From NCBI GenBank assembly GCA_030141605.1, contig JAQGDQ010001008.1, positions 1 to 64,000 on the forward strand: a DNA stretch of 64,000 nucleotides, in the 5' to 3' direction. The notes below the pieces were generated by a model. The model did no database searches. It was given only the letters and a program-made list of their open reading frames with translations, and was not told the DNA's origin. This document shows, in pieces, positions 43,001 through 52,628 of the stretch. The DNA comes from Tubiluchus corallicola (lineage: Eukaryota; Priapulida; Priapulimorpha; Priapulimorphida; Tubiluchidae). Position 1 is the stretch's first letter. The number at the start of each line of letters is the position of its first letter. The position numbers were made by a program, and so were the translations under genes.

Positions 43001-44502
43001 TTCTTGCATACCTTGTTGCTTAGGGTACACTTCTTGCACCTTTTTAATGCGTTCTATTAGTCCCAACTTAGCACTAGCTTTACCTGAGAAAATAGGTGTT
43101 TGGTCCATGTCAACCACATAGTACTCAATATCTACTTGCTTTTTCGTCTAACTTGTAGCCAGTTTTACACACCCTATCACATCAATTTTATGTCCAGTGT
43201 ATGATTGAAACTTTTTATTAGTCTTAACTAGATTGTTGCGACAAGTCATAGTTTTTACTAATTTCCATGGCAAAAGACACTGTGCTGCACCAGTATCTAT
43301 TTGGACTTGCACTTTACGGTTTGCTATTGTCACTGTTGCATACCAATCTTCGGTGTGTCCATCTGCACTATTAACAGTTTTAATCATTTCGAAAACATCT
43401 CCATTTGCATCACTATCTGATGAGACTATGTCTTCGACAATATTTGTGCCGTTGTTTCTACATTTGCTTGCAAAATGACCTTTCTTTTTGCATTTGCTGC
43501 AAGTCTGATGAACAGCAGGGCATTGTGATTTACAGTGTATTCCATAACCACATCGATGGCACTCGATATACGTCATAAGGTAGTTGACCTTTTCAATCTC
43601 TGTTTTCTGAGACAGTGGTCCGTTAAACGTGAAGCTACAATGCTGTTTAAACCTTTTCCATTCTTTATCCAAATTTTGTGCTCGCCAGTTCATGGACGGT
43701 TTATCGTGGTCGCCCATCTTCAAGCTCACATATAAAAAAGGTTTTTATTTTTAACCTAGGCTTTGTTTCACCTTTTTTTTAAATTTCCACTTCTGACACC
43801 ATGTCAGATATGCATAAATGATGTGTTTATTACCACGAGGATCTACGAGTAACATGGGTAACCTTTTAGTACAAGATTCTACATCTATGACTATATGTTA
43901 CACATGACTTCTGCACTGCATTGAGAGTGTGACAGTTAGACAGTGACTTGAAAGTAGAATCCAGGCAGTATCTATTGGTAGAGGTAACTATGCAAACTTA
44001 TCTTCGCAAAAACCATTACAGTAAAAATAGGGAGAGATCCAGTGAGTATGCATATTCACTGCACCGAACAATTATACTAGGGGGTGAGTTTAGCTAGTAA
44101 AATGTAAAGTGATTAGTCAATAGATGGCAGCACCTAAAAATATACAGCTACAACTTCCACAGCGTGCTTTTAGACAGATAGGTAAGAAAGGTTATCAGTG
44201 GTGATTTACTGTGATAGCCTTGAAAGACCGAAAACATCAAGTTGGAATTTTCTAAGTTAGTAGTTTTCTACTAGTTTAACCATTCAATTTTTTCCAATTT
44301 TTCAGAAACATTTGACGATTGCAAGCTACCAAAAATAGTTGGATCCTGTAAAGCTAGCATTCCGAGTTGGTACTACTCCACTGAGACGGAGAACTGCGAA
44401 GAGTTCACTTATGGAGGCTGCGGAGGAAATGCAAATAGATTTAAGTTAGAACAAGAGTGTAAAAAATTATGTATGCCAGGGGGTGGGGCACCTATAGGAT
44501 AG
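30991..44502 (+). CDS. Secreted Kunitz-like / LDL-receptor A / Kunitz protein, 196 aa, four exons
   Basis: Exons 30991-31054, 31852-32025, 33318-33473 and 44306-44502 (TAG at 44500). Every intron is phase 1, so each domain sits in its own symmetric exon. Exon 1: signal peptide MKTFVCLLVIAAFVSLLKG. Exon 2: a six-Cys Kunitz-like domain with spacing 7-14-8-12-3, slightly off canonical, with Tyr at the position after Cys 2. Exon 3: an LDL-receptor class A repeat (GEFDC ... VFLCDGIYDCGNGRDES) with the acidic calcium-binding DxxxDxxDE-like end. Exon 4: a canonical Kunitz/BPTI domain (spacing 8-15-7-12-3) with GSCKAS, putting Lys at the P1 position, as in trypsin-type inhibitors. A secreted serine-protease inhibitor is a reasonable inference, though the target is unknown. 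The ATG was chosen because it opens a clean signal peptide and matches the splice phase. Confidence 0.9.
31055..31851 (+). pseudogene. RTE-like LINE fragment in Kunitz intron 1
   Basis: 31427-31681 reads LKPVLLYGSDVWSLTSKTES, then EMRVLRLILGITRRDRM on the + strand, the end of an RTE/CR1-type reverse transcriptase. 31130-31380 has phrases typical of LINE 3' parts (caggcatccgggc, cacgggtaaatggggagggt). Truncated and not functional. Confidence 0.65.
31852..32025 (+). CDS. Kunitz/LDLa gene exon 2 (Kunitz-like domain 1)
   Basis: Encodes GVINCNGGTPGECYYDRMWY through KKKKRCQRMCNANP. The six cysteines fit the Kunitz order, but loop lengths differ by one. The usual F-x-Y-G-G-C core is replaced by ERLNGNRKC, so inhibitory activity is uncertain. 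Confidence 0.85.
32060..32340. repeat. Interspersed repeat related to 43940-44150
   Basis: The sequence from gtgctgccatctattgatta to gtccagtgaatatgcaaact occurs, inverted, at about 43990-44135. The adjoining part (gcagtgcaggacactctggt) resembles the start of the 51-bp array at 37530. The same element thus lies on both sides of the LDLa exon. Confidence 0.7.
32768..33115. mobile_element. Solo LTR-like element
   Basis: Begins TGTTATA and ends TATAACA (inverted). Internal order is typical of an LTR: a TATA box (agtataaaagcg, about 32918), then AATAAA (about 33050). No flanking duplication could be seen and no second copy is in the window. Confidence 0.55.
33318..33473 (+). CDS. Kunitz/LDLa gene exon 3 (LDL-receptor class A domain)
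   Basis: Encodes SSYTCGAGEFDCKVNPGWLD, then CIPKVFLCDGIYDCGNGRDE and SVEANC. Six cysteines and the acidic cluster that binds calcium are present. Confidence 0.9.
33709..34164. mobile_element. piggyBac-like MITE, copy 2
   Basis: TTAA on both sides (33705-33708, 34165-34168). Ends CCCTTTCATACCCGTTGTAT and CCCTTTCAGTCCCAAATT (reverse complement). Inverted relative to 30264-30638, with some internal sequence that copy lacks. Confidence 0.88.
34665..35622. repeat. 40-bp minisatellite, about 24 copies
   Basis: Unit: ttggtaactcaaatgtaggc, ttaggtagttcaaatgtgtc. It is homologous in reverse complement to the 42-bp array at 35870-36400, which lies about 250 bp further on. Confidence 0.96.
35868..36402. 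repeat. 42-bp minisatellite, about 12 copies, inverted relative of the previous array
   Basis: Unit: aactttcctgtgtctacatt, tgacttacctaagtcacatttg. Its reverse complement (ttcaaatgtgacttaggtaa, gtcaaatgtagac) aligns with the 40-bp unit. One diverged unit at 36315-36350. Confidence 0.95.
36403..37540. other. Intron sequence, no gene seen
   Basis: 36725-36850 is pyrimidine-rich (CTT and C runs). Otherwise unremarkable intron of the Kunitz gene. Confidence 0.5.
37545..38818. repeat. 51-bp minisatellite, about 25 copies
   Basis: Unit: gagtgtgagttagacagtaa, catgattaacacgacttctgcactccact. Period divisible by three, hence a spurious 347-codon open frame on the - strand. The gypsy-type element at 39540-43902 inserted at a CATGA in this kind of sequence. 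Confidence 0.96.
38819..39539. repeat. 704-bp duplication containing a stray LTR copy and part of the 51-bp array
   Basis: 38836-38936 is a copy of the 101-bp LTR, followed by ~90 bp of the element's 3' untranslated region (38937-39027), then about ten 51-bp units. The order of unit variants before 38819 (agtgagag, gtgtggg, gagaatg, gagggtg) recurs identically before 39540, offset 704 bp, showing block duplication after the retrotransposon had inserted. Confidence 0.88.
39540..39640 (-). repeat. 3' LTR of the gypsy-type element
   Basis: 101 bp, ending in tatgttaca on the + strand. Differs from the 5' LTR at about three positions. A polypurine tract lies just inside it on the - strand (39641-39651, aaaaagggaga). 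Confidence 0.93.
40198..42393 (-). pseudogene. gypsy-type pol, 3' part: RT end, RNase H, integrase (731 codons)
   Basis: Starts inside RT (the upstream frame joins by a frameshift). RNase H with D123 (IQCDVSS), E160 and D186. Integrase zinc finger H-H-C-C around 331-370 (HQVHNTHMG ... CDLC). Integrase catalytic triad D398, D451 (TDN) and E487 (SNGQSERG), spacing D-x35-E. C-terminal tail is basic. No chromodomain seen. The ORF itself is uninterrupted, so enzyme domains downstream of the break look well preserved. Confidence 0.93.
42394..42577 (-). pseudogene. RT core between two frameshifts
   Basis: In the middle frame the - strand contains the second half of the RT palm including MDDVIVAG, where gypsy elements normally have YxDD or FxDD. 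It is out of frame with both neighbours by single-base shifts near 42590 and near 42400. Confidence 0.8.
42578..43117 (-). pseudogene. gypsy-type RT, N-terminal part
   Basis: Includes the RT entry stretch TQPTDWVSSMQAVVKNDKV, CLNPSDLNKAI, and motif A FSVVDAKSGYLQI with its catalytic Asp. It ends early through a frameshift (LLTT then out of frame). In the same frame as the gag-protease ORF upstream, separated only by a TAG. Confidence 0.9.
43148..43729 (-). pseudogene. gypsy-type gag remnant and aspartic protease
   Basis: 193 codons. Two zinc knuckles of the C-x2-C-x4-H-x4-C type (residues 57-70 and 77-90), then protease with D-T-G at 145-147 (VQIDTGAAQCLL). Only about 55 residues precede the knuckles, so most of the capsid region is deleted. 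Terminates in TAG at 43148-43150. Confidence 0.9.
43787..43801 (-). other. Primer binding site
   Basis: Immediately inside the 5' LTR; on the - strand it reads tggtgtcagaagtgg. TGG at the start pairs with a tRNA CCA end. The matching tRNA 3' end (ccacttctgaca-CCA) is of the tRNA-Leu type, an inference. Confidence 0.7.
43802..43902 (-). repeat. 5' LTR of the gypsy-type element
   Basis: 101 bp, unusually short for this superfamily. Starts tgtcagatatgcataaatga on the + strand. Followed by the target duplication CATGA, after which the host 51-bp unit resumes (cttctgcactgcattgagag). Confidence 0.93.
43940..44150. repeat. Interspersed repeat, inverted copy of 32060-32340
   Basis: About 43990-44135 matches, reverse-complemented, the stretch downstream of Kunitz exon 2 (gctagtaaaatgtaaagtg, tcaatagatggcagcacc). 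Confidence 0.7.
44306..44502 (+). CDS. Kunitz/LDLa gene exon 4 (canonical Kunitz domain and stop)
   Basis: Encodes TFDDCKLPKIVGSCKASIPS, then the core FTYGGCGGNANRF and ECKKLC, ending MPGGGAPIG. All six cysteines and the YGGC motif are in place. P1 is Lys. Confidence 0.95.
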
Positions 44503-44559
44503 ACATTTGGAAGTCTGAGGTTATAGTGTATACTCTAGTCTCTAAACAAACCTTCGGTA

Positions 44560-44960
44560 ATTATGCTTGTACTTCTATAATTTTGCAGTAACTTATTAAT
44601 CTTATTAACCATCTCATTAGTACTTCCCAGCCCAAAATTTTCTAATCTCAAAATTTTTGCCCTATAACGGTAAACTAGCTATGTGATTTTTCTAAAAAAT
44701 CCTGCTTATTTTATAAAATGTTTGTAGTGCTCGGCTTTTGCAATAGTTTTTCAATGTTTATTTTAACATCAAGATTTATGTTTTCCTTATTAACTACGGT
44801 ATCTAGCAATATCATCTTATGTCTTATTATGAATAGTGGAATTCGTCATCCTCTGCTTCACAAAATTTACATAAATCTCCTCCTTTTTCTATAGGTGCAA
44901 GGTGTATAAACTGAAATATGTAATTAATTTTGGTCAACTCTATTAATAAACAAATTGTAC
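44560..44960 (-). pseudogene. LINE ORF2 C-terminal remnant
   Basis: The - strand reads HLAPIEKGGDLCKFCEAEDDEFHY (split here as HLAPIEKGGDL and CKFCEAEDDEFHY), a C-x2-C-x-E-x-D-E-x-H pattern typical of the end of some CR1/jockey-like ORF2 proteins. Degenerate. Confidence 0.4.
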
Positions 44961-45283
44961 AACAAAAATCACTAGTTATTATGGTTTACTCATTATGAAA
45001 TCTTTCTGTAATAAATCATTATAATCGAAATTTTCCTGTTTCGCAGTTCAAGCTTCCCTAGACTTGTTACGGTGCCCATGCTTGTTAATAATGATTGTAT
45101 TCAGCAGCCGTGTACTACACGCTGTGCTGTGTAGTTCCACACAGTTCCACTGTGATTATTCGTTCCGTTGCTCAGCTTAGTCGACCCTCATTCTTAACTG
45201 TATCTGTCTGTCTGTCCGTCTGCCGCCTGTTTGCCTCGTATGTTGATCTGTGTGGTCTGGCTATTTTTCGAAGGCTGCTGGCT

Positions 45284-46668
45284 GCCTAAACTGCTATCAC
45301 ATCAGCATCCTTGGCTCTCTAAACTGCTATCACATCAGCATCCTTGGCTCTCTAAACTGCTATCACATCAGCATCATTGGCTGCCTAAACTGCTATCACA
45401 TCAGCATCATTGGCTGTCTAAACTGCTATCATGCCAGCATCCTTGGCTGTCTAAACTACTATCATGCCAGTATCCTTGGCTGCCTAAACTACTATCATGC
45501 CAGCATCCTTGGCTGTCTAAACTGCTATCATGCCAGTATCCTTGGCTGTCTAAACTACTATCATGCCAGCATCCTTGGCTGTCTAAACTGCTATCACATC
45601 AGCATCCTTGGCTCTCTAAACTGCTATCACATCAGCATCCTTGGCTCTCTAAACTGCTATCACATCAGCATCCTTGGCTCTCTAAACTGCTATCACATCA
45701 GCATCATTGGCTGTCTAAACTGCTATCACATCAGCATCCTTGGCTGCCTAAACTACTATCATGCCAGTATCCTTGGCTGCCTAAACTGCTATCACGCCAG
45801 CATCATTGGCTGCCTAAACTGCTATCACATCAGCATCCTTGGCTGTCTAAACTACTATCACATCAGCATCCTTGGCTGCCTAAACTGCTATCACTCCAGC
45901 ATCATTGGCTGCCTAAACTACTATCACGCCAGCATCATTGGCTGCCTAAACTACTATCACGCCAGCATCCTTGGCTCTCTAAACTACTATCACGCCAGCA
46001 TCCTTGGCTCTCTAAACTACTATCACGCCAGCATCCTTGGCTGTCTAAACTACTATCACGCCAGCATCCTTGGCTGCCTAAACTACTATCACATTTGCAA
46101 CGTTGGCTGCCTAAACTGCTATCACGCCCGCATCATTGGCTGCCTAAACTGCTATCACGCCCGCATCATTGGCTGCCTAAACTACTATCACGCCAGCATA
46201 CTTGGCTGTCTAAACTGCTATCACGCCAGCATCCTTGGCTGTCTAAACTGCTATCACATCTGCAACGTTGGCTGCCTAAACTGCTATCACTCCAGCATCC
46301 TTGGCTGCCTAAACTACTATCACGCCAGCATCCTTGGCTGCCTAAACTACTATCACGCCAGCATCCTTGGCTGTCTAAACTACTATCACGCCAGCATCCT
46401 TGGCTGTCTAAACTACTATCACGCCCGCATCCTTGGCTGTCTAAACTACTATCACGCCAGCATCCTTGGCTGTCTAAACTACTATCACGCCAGCATCCTT
46501 GGCTGTCTAAACTACTATCACGCCAGCATCCTTGGCTGTCTAAACTACTATCACGCCAGCATCCTTGGCTGTCTAAACTACTATCACGCCCGCATCATTG
46601 GCCGCCTAAACTGCTATCACGCCAGCATACTTGGCTGTCTAAACTGCTATCACGCCAGCACTCTTGAC
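45284..46668. repeat. 33-bp minisatellite, about 42 copies
   Basis: Unit: ggctgtctaaactactatca, cgccagcatcctt. Divisible by three, so two frames stay open over the whole array (spurious 478- and 488-codon ORFs). About 780 bp downstream of the Kunitz stop. Confidence 0.96.
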
Positions 46669-47188
46669 TGTTGTTTATTAGCACCACTACAGCTTGCATT
46701 CCAGCAACTGTGCTAATAATTTAGCTCAAATGTCAAAAAACAAAGCGAACAATAATTCCTGTTACATAATTTAATTTCCAGTACAAACAATTCTGGATAA
46801 CAAGTATACACAAAAAAGATTTTCACTTTATCCCGCGATTTGCAAAAGGATAAATGAATGTCACCTAGCAAGTTTCAACATGTTGCTCAACATAAACTAA
46901 CAATAACATACGTTCCATTCACCATTAAAATGAATGAAAAACAACCTTTAAAATTGGCGAGTTGGCTTTCTAACTCTCAGGAGAACAAACGCCTCCATTG
47001 TTTGCCTAACAAAATCAACGTGACAAAAGCTTTATCATATAAAAACTATACAATAGCACGTATTTTCTTAGCATAACCTTTTTGTACTTTGCGGCTAAGT
47101 TTATTGTCTATAAATACACAGAATATGACGTGTGATTGTTCATGCATTGACATATTTCAAGCGTCTGGCAATTAACATAACAAGAATG

Positions 47189-47195
<7 letters not shown>
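46669..47195. other. Intergenic sequence, no gene seen
   Basis: AT-rich with short ORFs lacking any recognisable domain. Ends in a (CA)n tract at 47190-47220. Confidence 0.5.
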
Positions 47196-47217
<22 letters not shown>

Positions 47218-47219
<2 letters not shown>

Positions 47220-47886
47220 GATAACATGGAACCAATTTTTGTTAATGTGGTCAATGTCTTGCTTAGTAGTTGTAGAGACAGATAACTTGGAACCAATTTT
47301 TGTTAATGTGGTCAATGCCTTGCTTACTAGTTGTAGACACAGATAACTTGGAACCAATTTTTGTTAATGTGGTCAATGCCTTGCTTAGTAGTTGTAGACA
47401 CAGATAACTTGGAACCAATTTTTGTTAATGTGGTCAATGCCTTGCTTAGTAGTTGTAGAGACAGATAACTTGGAACCAATTTTTGTTAATGTGGTCAATG
47501 CCTTGCTTAGTAGTTGTAAACACAGATAACTTGGAACCAATTTTTGTTAATGTGGTCAATACCTAGCTTAGTAGTTGTAGAGACAGATAACTTGGAACCA
47601 ATTTTTGTTAATGTGGTCAATGCCTTGCTTAGTAGTTGTAGACACAGATAACTTGGAACCAATTTTTGTTAATGTGGTCAATGCCTTGCTTAGTAGTTGT
47701 AGAGACAGATAACTTGGAACCAATTTTTGTTAATGTGGTCAATGCCTTGCTTAGTAGTTGTAGAGACAGATAACTTGGAACCAATTTTTGTTAATGTGGT
47801 CAATGCCTTGCTTAGTAGTTGTAGAGACAGATAACTTGGAACCAATTTTTGTTAATGTGGTCAATGCCTTGCTTAGTAGTTGTAGT
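47218..47886. repeat. 61-bp minisatellite, about 11 copies
   Basis: Unit: agataacttggaaccaattt, ttgttaatgtggtcaatgcc, ttgcttagtagttgtagagac. Spacing is 61 bp, so open frames are short. Confidence 0.95.
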
Positions 47887-48990
47887 TTAAATCTCTCTAC
47901 GTTGTAAGCAATTGCAGGAAATTCTGAACTGAACCAAATATGTAGATGTGTTTTGTGACCATCTGATCTATTCTGCAATAAACGCTCATTTTTGCACATC
48001 TTGAAGCTAAAATAACTACACCGTGGAAAGAACAATGGTAGTCTCAACACCCCAAAAGTTTACAAAAACCATCGTATGTTTACAATATCATATGAAACGC
48101 ACGTAACCCTACGCATGATCAATTCACATTACACGGTACGAACACAATAATACGGGGAGGCGGTCACATGTGCATTTCCTAACAAAACATTTAGCAACAT
48201 TTTAATGCATTAATAATTTACTTTGAATCAATTAAAGTCAAGTTACAGATGATTCAAACAAGATCAACACCATAATATCACATTGCAACACCTTGCTTGA
48301 TTCAAACAAGATCAACACACATTGCTGAGTCAAAGCCGTTCTATTTTCTATAAATCTGCCATTTTTTTACACAAATGTACTAAAATCGTTCCCAACCCGC
48401 CCATTTCACGCATGAACGATCAGCCACCCACTGCAACCAAAGCAAAAATGTAACTCGTCGCTCCGTATAAAACTACAAAATATCATATCCAAATAACATG
48501 ACAAAACTTGTTTTGTACAAATTCTGTACAGGATGATCACACAACGCGGTAAAACGACCTGCTTTACTAGATAATAATGCATATTAAAACTATTACAAAA
48601 CGACTATCACGTCCTCGTTTGGTACGCATCACCGAGAACAAACTCGCATTAATGAAAAGAAAACCTCGGTATCAAGCGCTAGAAATCGAGTTTGCTCGCA
48701 AAAATTCTTCGCAAACGTTCATTTGTCAGTCTAGTTCTCGCAGAAAGATACCACAAGACACAGACGTCTACATATACTGGGTAATTACAATTTAAAACCT
48801 TTGGGTGTTTCATTTCAACAAACAACTACAGTATAAAACTATTAAAACATCGTATAACAATACATCACTGGTGCGAACAATACTAGCCTTGTGTATGATA
48901 CATGTTCACTGGAATTATCGAACAACCGGTAATAATAATTTACATCGGGGTTGATAAATGATCACTTCTATTTACAGCAAACCGGCACGA
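47887..48990. other. Intergenic sequence, no gene seen
   Basis: AT-rich. A short direct repeat (ttcaaacaagatcaacac) at 48250-48320. Small ORFs at 48577-48795 have no recognisable domain. Confidence 0.5.
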
Positions 48991-48994
48991 CGGG

Positions 48995-49300
48995 AAACCT
49001 TCTCGCCGCATCGGACGAACTCCGCGGAACGACGCACGAGTGGCTCCGATAGCGGCATTGTTCAAACCAGCCGGTCATTGTTCAAACGTGAGCGATGATG
49101 ACGTGTCCGTTGCGTTACTATTAACACGACGGGAAACTTTCTCGCCGCATCGGATGAACTCCGCCCGGAACGACGCACGAGCGGCTCTGATAGTGGCATT
49201 GTTCAAACGTGTCGGTCATTGTTCAAACATGAGCGTTGATAATGATGATGACGTGTCGTTTGCGTTACTATCACATCGTAAATATTTCGGCAGTCTCTCG
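48995..49300. repeat. Duplicated segment of about 145 bp, two copies
   Basis: The stretch from cacgacgggaaaccttctcg to gatgacgtgtccgttgcgtt is repeated (about 48987-49120 and 49127-49270) with moderate divergence. Confidence 0.8.
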
Positions 49301-49419
49301 CTTCGGCAGTAGCTTCTACACGTACGTTGCGGTCGCGCGTACACACAGTCAAACTTGAAAACGCACTTTCGTTGCTCAGTAGTGTTTTGGGAGTTAGCAA
49401 GATCCATACTCGATGTAAA

Positions 49420-50934
49420 ATCAGTAGCGATCTACGCCGTTTTGTAGTAACATGCAGTAACGGTCGAAACTGAAGTAGCGATCTACGCCGTTTTGTAGTA
49501 ATATGCAGTAATGGTCGAAGAGTGAAGTAACGATCTACGCCGTTTTGTAGTAACATGCAGTAACGGTCGAAGACTGAAGTAGCGATCTACGCCGTTTTGT
49601 AGTAACATGCAGTAACGGTCGAAGACTGAAGTAGCGATCTACGCCGTTTTGTAGTAACATGCAGTAACGGTCGAAAACTGAAGTAGCGATCTACGCCGTT
49701 TTGTAGTAACATGCAGTAACGGTCGAAGACTGAAGTAGCGATCTACGCCGTTTTGTAGTAACATGCAGTAACGGTCGAAGACTGAAGTAGCGATCTACGC
49801 CGTTTTGTAGTAATATGCAGTAACGGTCGAAGACTGAAGTAGCGATCTACGCCGTTTTGTAGTAACATGCAGTAACGGTCGAAGACTGAAGTAGCGATCT
49901 ACGCCGTTTTGTAGTAACATGCAATAACGGTCGAAGACTGAAGTAGCGATCTACGCCGTTTTGTAGTAACATGCAGTAACGGTCGAAGACTGAAGTAGCG
50001 ATCTACGCCGTTTTGTAGTAATATGCAGTAACGGTCGAAGACTGAAGTAGCGATCTACGCCGTTTTGTAGTAACATGCAGTAACGGTCGAAGACTGAAGT
50101 AGCGATCTATGCCGTTTTGTAGTAACATGCAGTAACGGTCGAAGACTGAAGTAGCGATCTACGCCGTTTTGTAGTAACATGCAATAACGGTCGAAGACTG
50201 AAGTAGCGATCTACGCCGTTTTGTAGTAACATGCAGTAACGGTCGAAGACTGAAGTAGCGATCTACACCATTTTGTAGTAATATGCAGTAACGGTCGAAG
50301 ACTGAAGTAGCGATCTACGCCGTTTTGTAGTAACATGCAGTAACGGTCAAAGACTGAAGTAGCGATCTACGCCGTTTTGTAGTAACATGCAGTAACGGTC
50401 GAAGACTGAAGTAGCGATCTACGCCGTTTTGTAGTAATATGCAGTAACGGTCGAAGACTGAAGTAGCGATCTACGCCGTTTTGTAGTAATATGCAGTAAC
50501 GGTCGAAGACTGAAGTAGCGATCTACGCCGTTTTGTAGTAATATGCAGTAACGGTCGAAGAGTGAAGTAGCGATCTACGCCGTTTTGTAGTAACATGCAG
50601 TAACGGTCGAAGACTGAAGTAGCGATCTACGCCGTTTTGTAGTAATATGCAGTAACGGTCGAAGACTGAAGTAGCAATCTACGCCGTTTTGTAGTAACAT
50701 GCAGTAACGGTCGAAGACTGAAGTAGCGATCTACGCCGTTTTGTAGTAACATGCAGTAACGGTCGAAGACTGAAGTAGCAATCTACGCCATTTTGTAGTA
50801 ACATGCAGTAACGGTCAAAGACTGAAGTAGCGATCTACGCCGTTTTGTAGTAACATGCAGTAACGGTCGAAGACTGAAGTAGCGATCTACGCCGTTTTGT
50901 AGTAATATGCAGTAACGGTCGAAGACTGAAGTAA
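49420..50934. repeat. 52-bp minisatellite, about 29 copies
   Basis: Unit: gaagtagcgatctacgccgt, tttgtagtaacatgcagtaa, cggtcgaagact. Main variants are aacatg/aatatg and cagtaa/caataa. Confidence 0.96.
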
Positions 50935-51500
50935 TTCAAGTACCACAACATGTAGAGCACACTGCTGTACGCTTGTCGATCCATGGTTTGCTATCGAATG
51001 TCAAACGTAATACGATCACAGGCTGAAATATTACAATCAATTAGTGCCATTCGCAACATGAATTTGCCAACGTTTAAGCAACAAGAAAAAAATGCAAATT
51101 AAAAAAAAACAAAAAATGAAAAAGAAACATTTTTGTAGAGACTTTTAGCTACAATCTCAACTTAGACGGGCATCTTCAACATCTGAGTTTTTTATACCTA
51201 GTTTATATTAAACAACAACCGTTAGTTTGGCGACTAATAAGTTAAGGTTAAGGAGAACAAGATGCTGAAAAATCACGAGTCACTCCTGACTGCAAGGCTC
51301 GGGTTCAAATCCCAATATAGAAATAATGTTTAATGATTTTTTAACTTCTGCCTGTTATCGCAGTTAAATCACCCCATCGCAGTTAAAATTTCATTGCTGA
51401 GTCGATGGCAAGTAACTTGTCCCATATTTTAAAATATAAAACTGACACTGAATAATTTGGCAGGTCATGTTAAGCTACTGGAGTAAATGCCAGCAAAGAT
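50935..51500. other. Intergenic sequence
   Basis: Contains a perfect RNA polymerase III B-box-like string (gggttcaaatccc, about 51302) but no acceptable tRNA fold around it. No gene. Confidence 0.5.
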
Positions 51501-51503
51501 TTA

Positions 51504-52018
51504 ACCATAGAAGCACCGGGTGCGTCAAGTCAAACCCTAGAAGCACCGGGTGCGTCAAGTCAAATCCTAGAAGCACCGGGTGCGTCAAGTCAAATCCTAG
51601 AAGCACTGGGTGCGTCAAGTCAAATCCTAGAAGCACCGGGCGCGTCAAATCAAATCCTAGAAGCACCGGGTGCGTCAAGTCAAATCCTAGAAGCACCGGG
51701 TGCGTCAAGTCAAATCCTAGAAGCACCGGGTGCGTCAAGTCAAATCCTAGAAGCACCGGGCGCGTCAAATCAAATCCTAGAAGCACCGGGTGCGTCAAGT
51801 CAAATCCTAGAAGCACCGGGTGCGTCAAGTCAAATCCTAGAAGCACCGGGTGTGTCAAGTCAAATCCTAGAAGCACCGGGTGCGTCAAGTCAAATTCTAG
51901 AAGCACCGGGTGCGTCAAGTCAAATCCTAGAAGCACCGGGTGCGTCAAGTCAAATCCTAGAAGCACCGGGTGCGTAAAAGTCAAATCCTAGAAGCACCGG
52001 GTGCGTCAAGTCAAATCA
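51504..52018. repeat. 30-bp minisatellite, about 17 copies
   Basis: Unit: aagcaccgggtgcgtcaagt, caaatcctag. Divisible by three; spurious ORFs on both strands. Confidence 0.96.
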
Positions 52019-52374
52019 CGGGTGTTCCGTTCCGTATAACTGAATTTCCGCGAAGTAGGGACGCTATACTTAGTTTAGTAATTCCATCAATCAACGCTTT
52101 CCATCAATCAACCAATCGTGTGTTGTGTACAATCTCAAGTCGGCAAGTAGCATCTCAAGCGGGTGCAAGTACTACATTTCGTTTTTTGTGTGTATTCATC
52201 CGCCGAATAAACACACTATTTACTGTAAATGGTAATTTTTTATGATTTATAATATTCTTTTAATCGCGAAACAGCAAAAATACCGCGCTAAATATTTTAC
52301 ATTAATATTTTTGAAAACCCGTGAAACAGCGAGTCCGCGATAAACGAACCGCGAAGTAGCGAGGGAACACTGTA
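52010..52374. mobile_element. Tigger-type element remnant with known-style end
   Basis: The right end, in reverse complement, reads CAGTGTTCCCTCGCTACTTC and continues GCGGTTCG, a widely seen Tigger-type terminus. The left side (gtgttccgttccgtataact, ttccgcgaagtaggg) is a diverged match. No transposase. Confidence 0.65.
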
Positions 52375-52492
52375 AGAATGAAACCTATGAAAACTCAATT
52401 GATTCATGCTGGTAGCAAACTTTTCCGGCCCTCTAGTGTTAAACTGTGACAAAAATCTAACCTGACTGACTGACTGACTGAGTGACTCACCT

Positions 52493-52628
52493 TCATAAAA
52501 AGCCCCAGGCTTCTAATGCTTTAACTACGAAATCTTCATGGCTAGTGAGTATGTCGTTATCATATGTTTTACAGGAATGCGTGCGGCCATGGTACAGGTC
52601 CCCGTCCAGCCACAAGCCAAACTGACCC
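52493..52628 (-). CDS. TLDc gene last exon (E)
   Basis: Encodes [20 protein letters not shown], then [20 protein letters not shown] and WGFL, then TGA. This is the conserved TLDc C-terminus. The acceptor and first ~40 nt are duplicated upstream at 52679-52745. Confidence 0.95.

Larger units (their letters stand above)
39540..43902 (-). mobile_element. Ty3/gypsy-type LTR retrotransposon, defective
   Basis: 4363 bp on the - strand. LTRs at 39540-39640 and 43802-43902 (101 bp each, TG...CA), target duplication CATGA at 39535-39539 and 43903-43907. Gene order gag(partial)-protease-reverse transcriptase-RNase H-integrase is that of Ty3/gypsy. It is broken: most of gag is missing, there is a TAG between protease and RT, and there are two frameshifts within RT. 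It sits in the third intron of the Kunitz gene. Confidence 0.95.

Noticed and set aside
45231-46716. Two overlapping 480-codon ORFs
   Set aside because: 33-bp minisatellite with two open frames at once, which is expected for such arrays and not for a gene.
48577-48795. 72-codon basic ORF
   Set aside because: Too short, no domain and no splice signals supporting it.
51240-51330. tRNA gene at the gggttcaaatccc string
   Set aside because: A perfect B-box-like string but no acceptor stem or cloverleaf can be drawn around it. At most a tRNA-derived repeat.
51467-51991. Repetitive ORFs on both strands
   Set aside because: 30-bp minisatellite.
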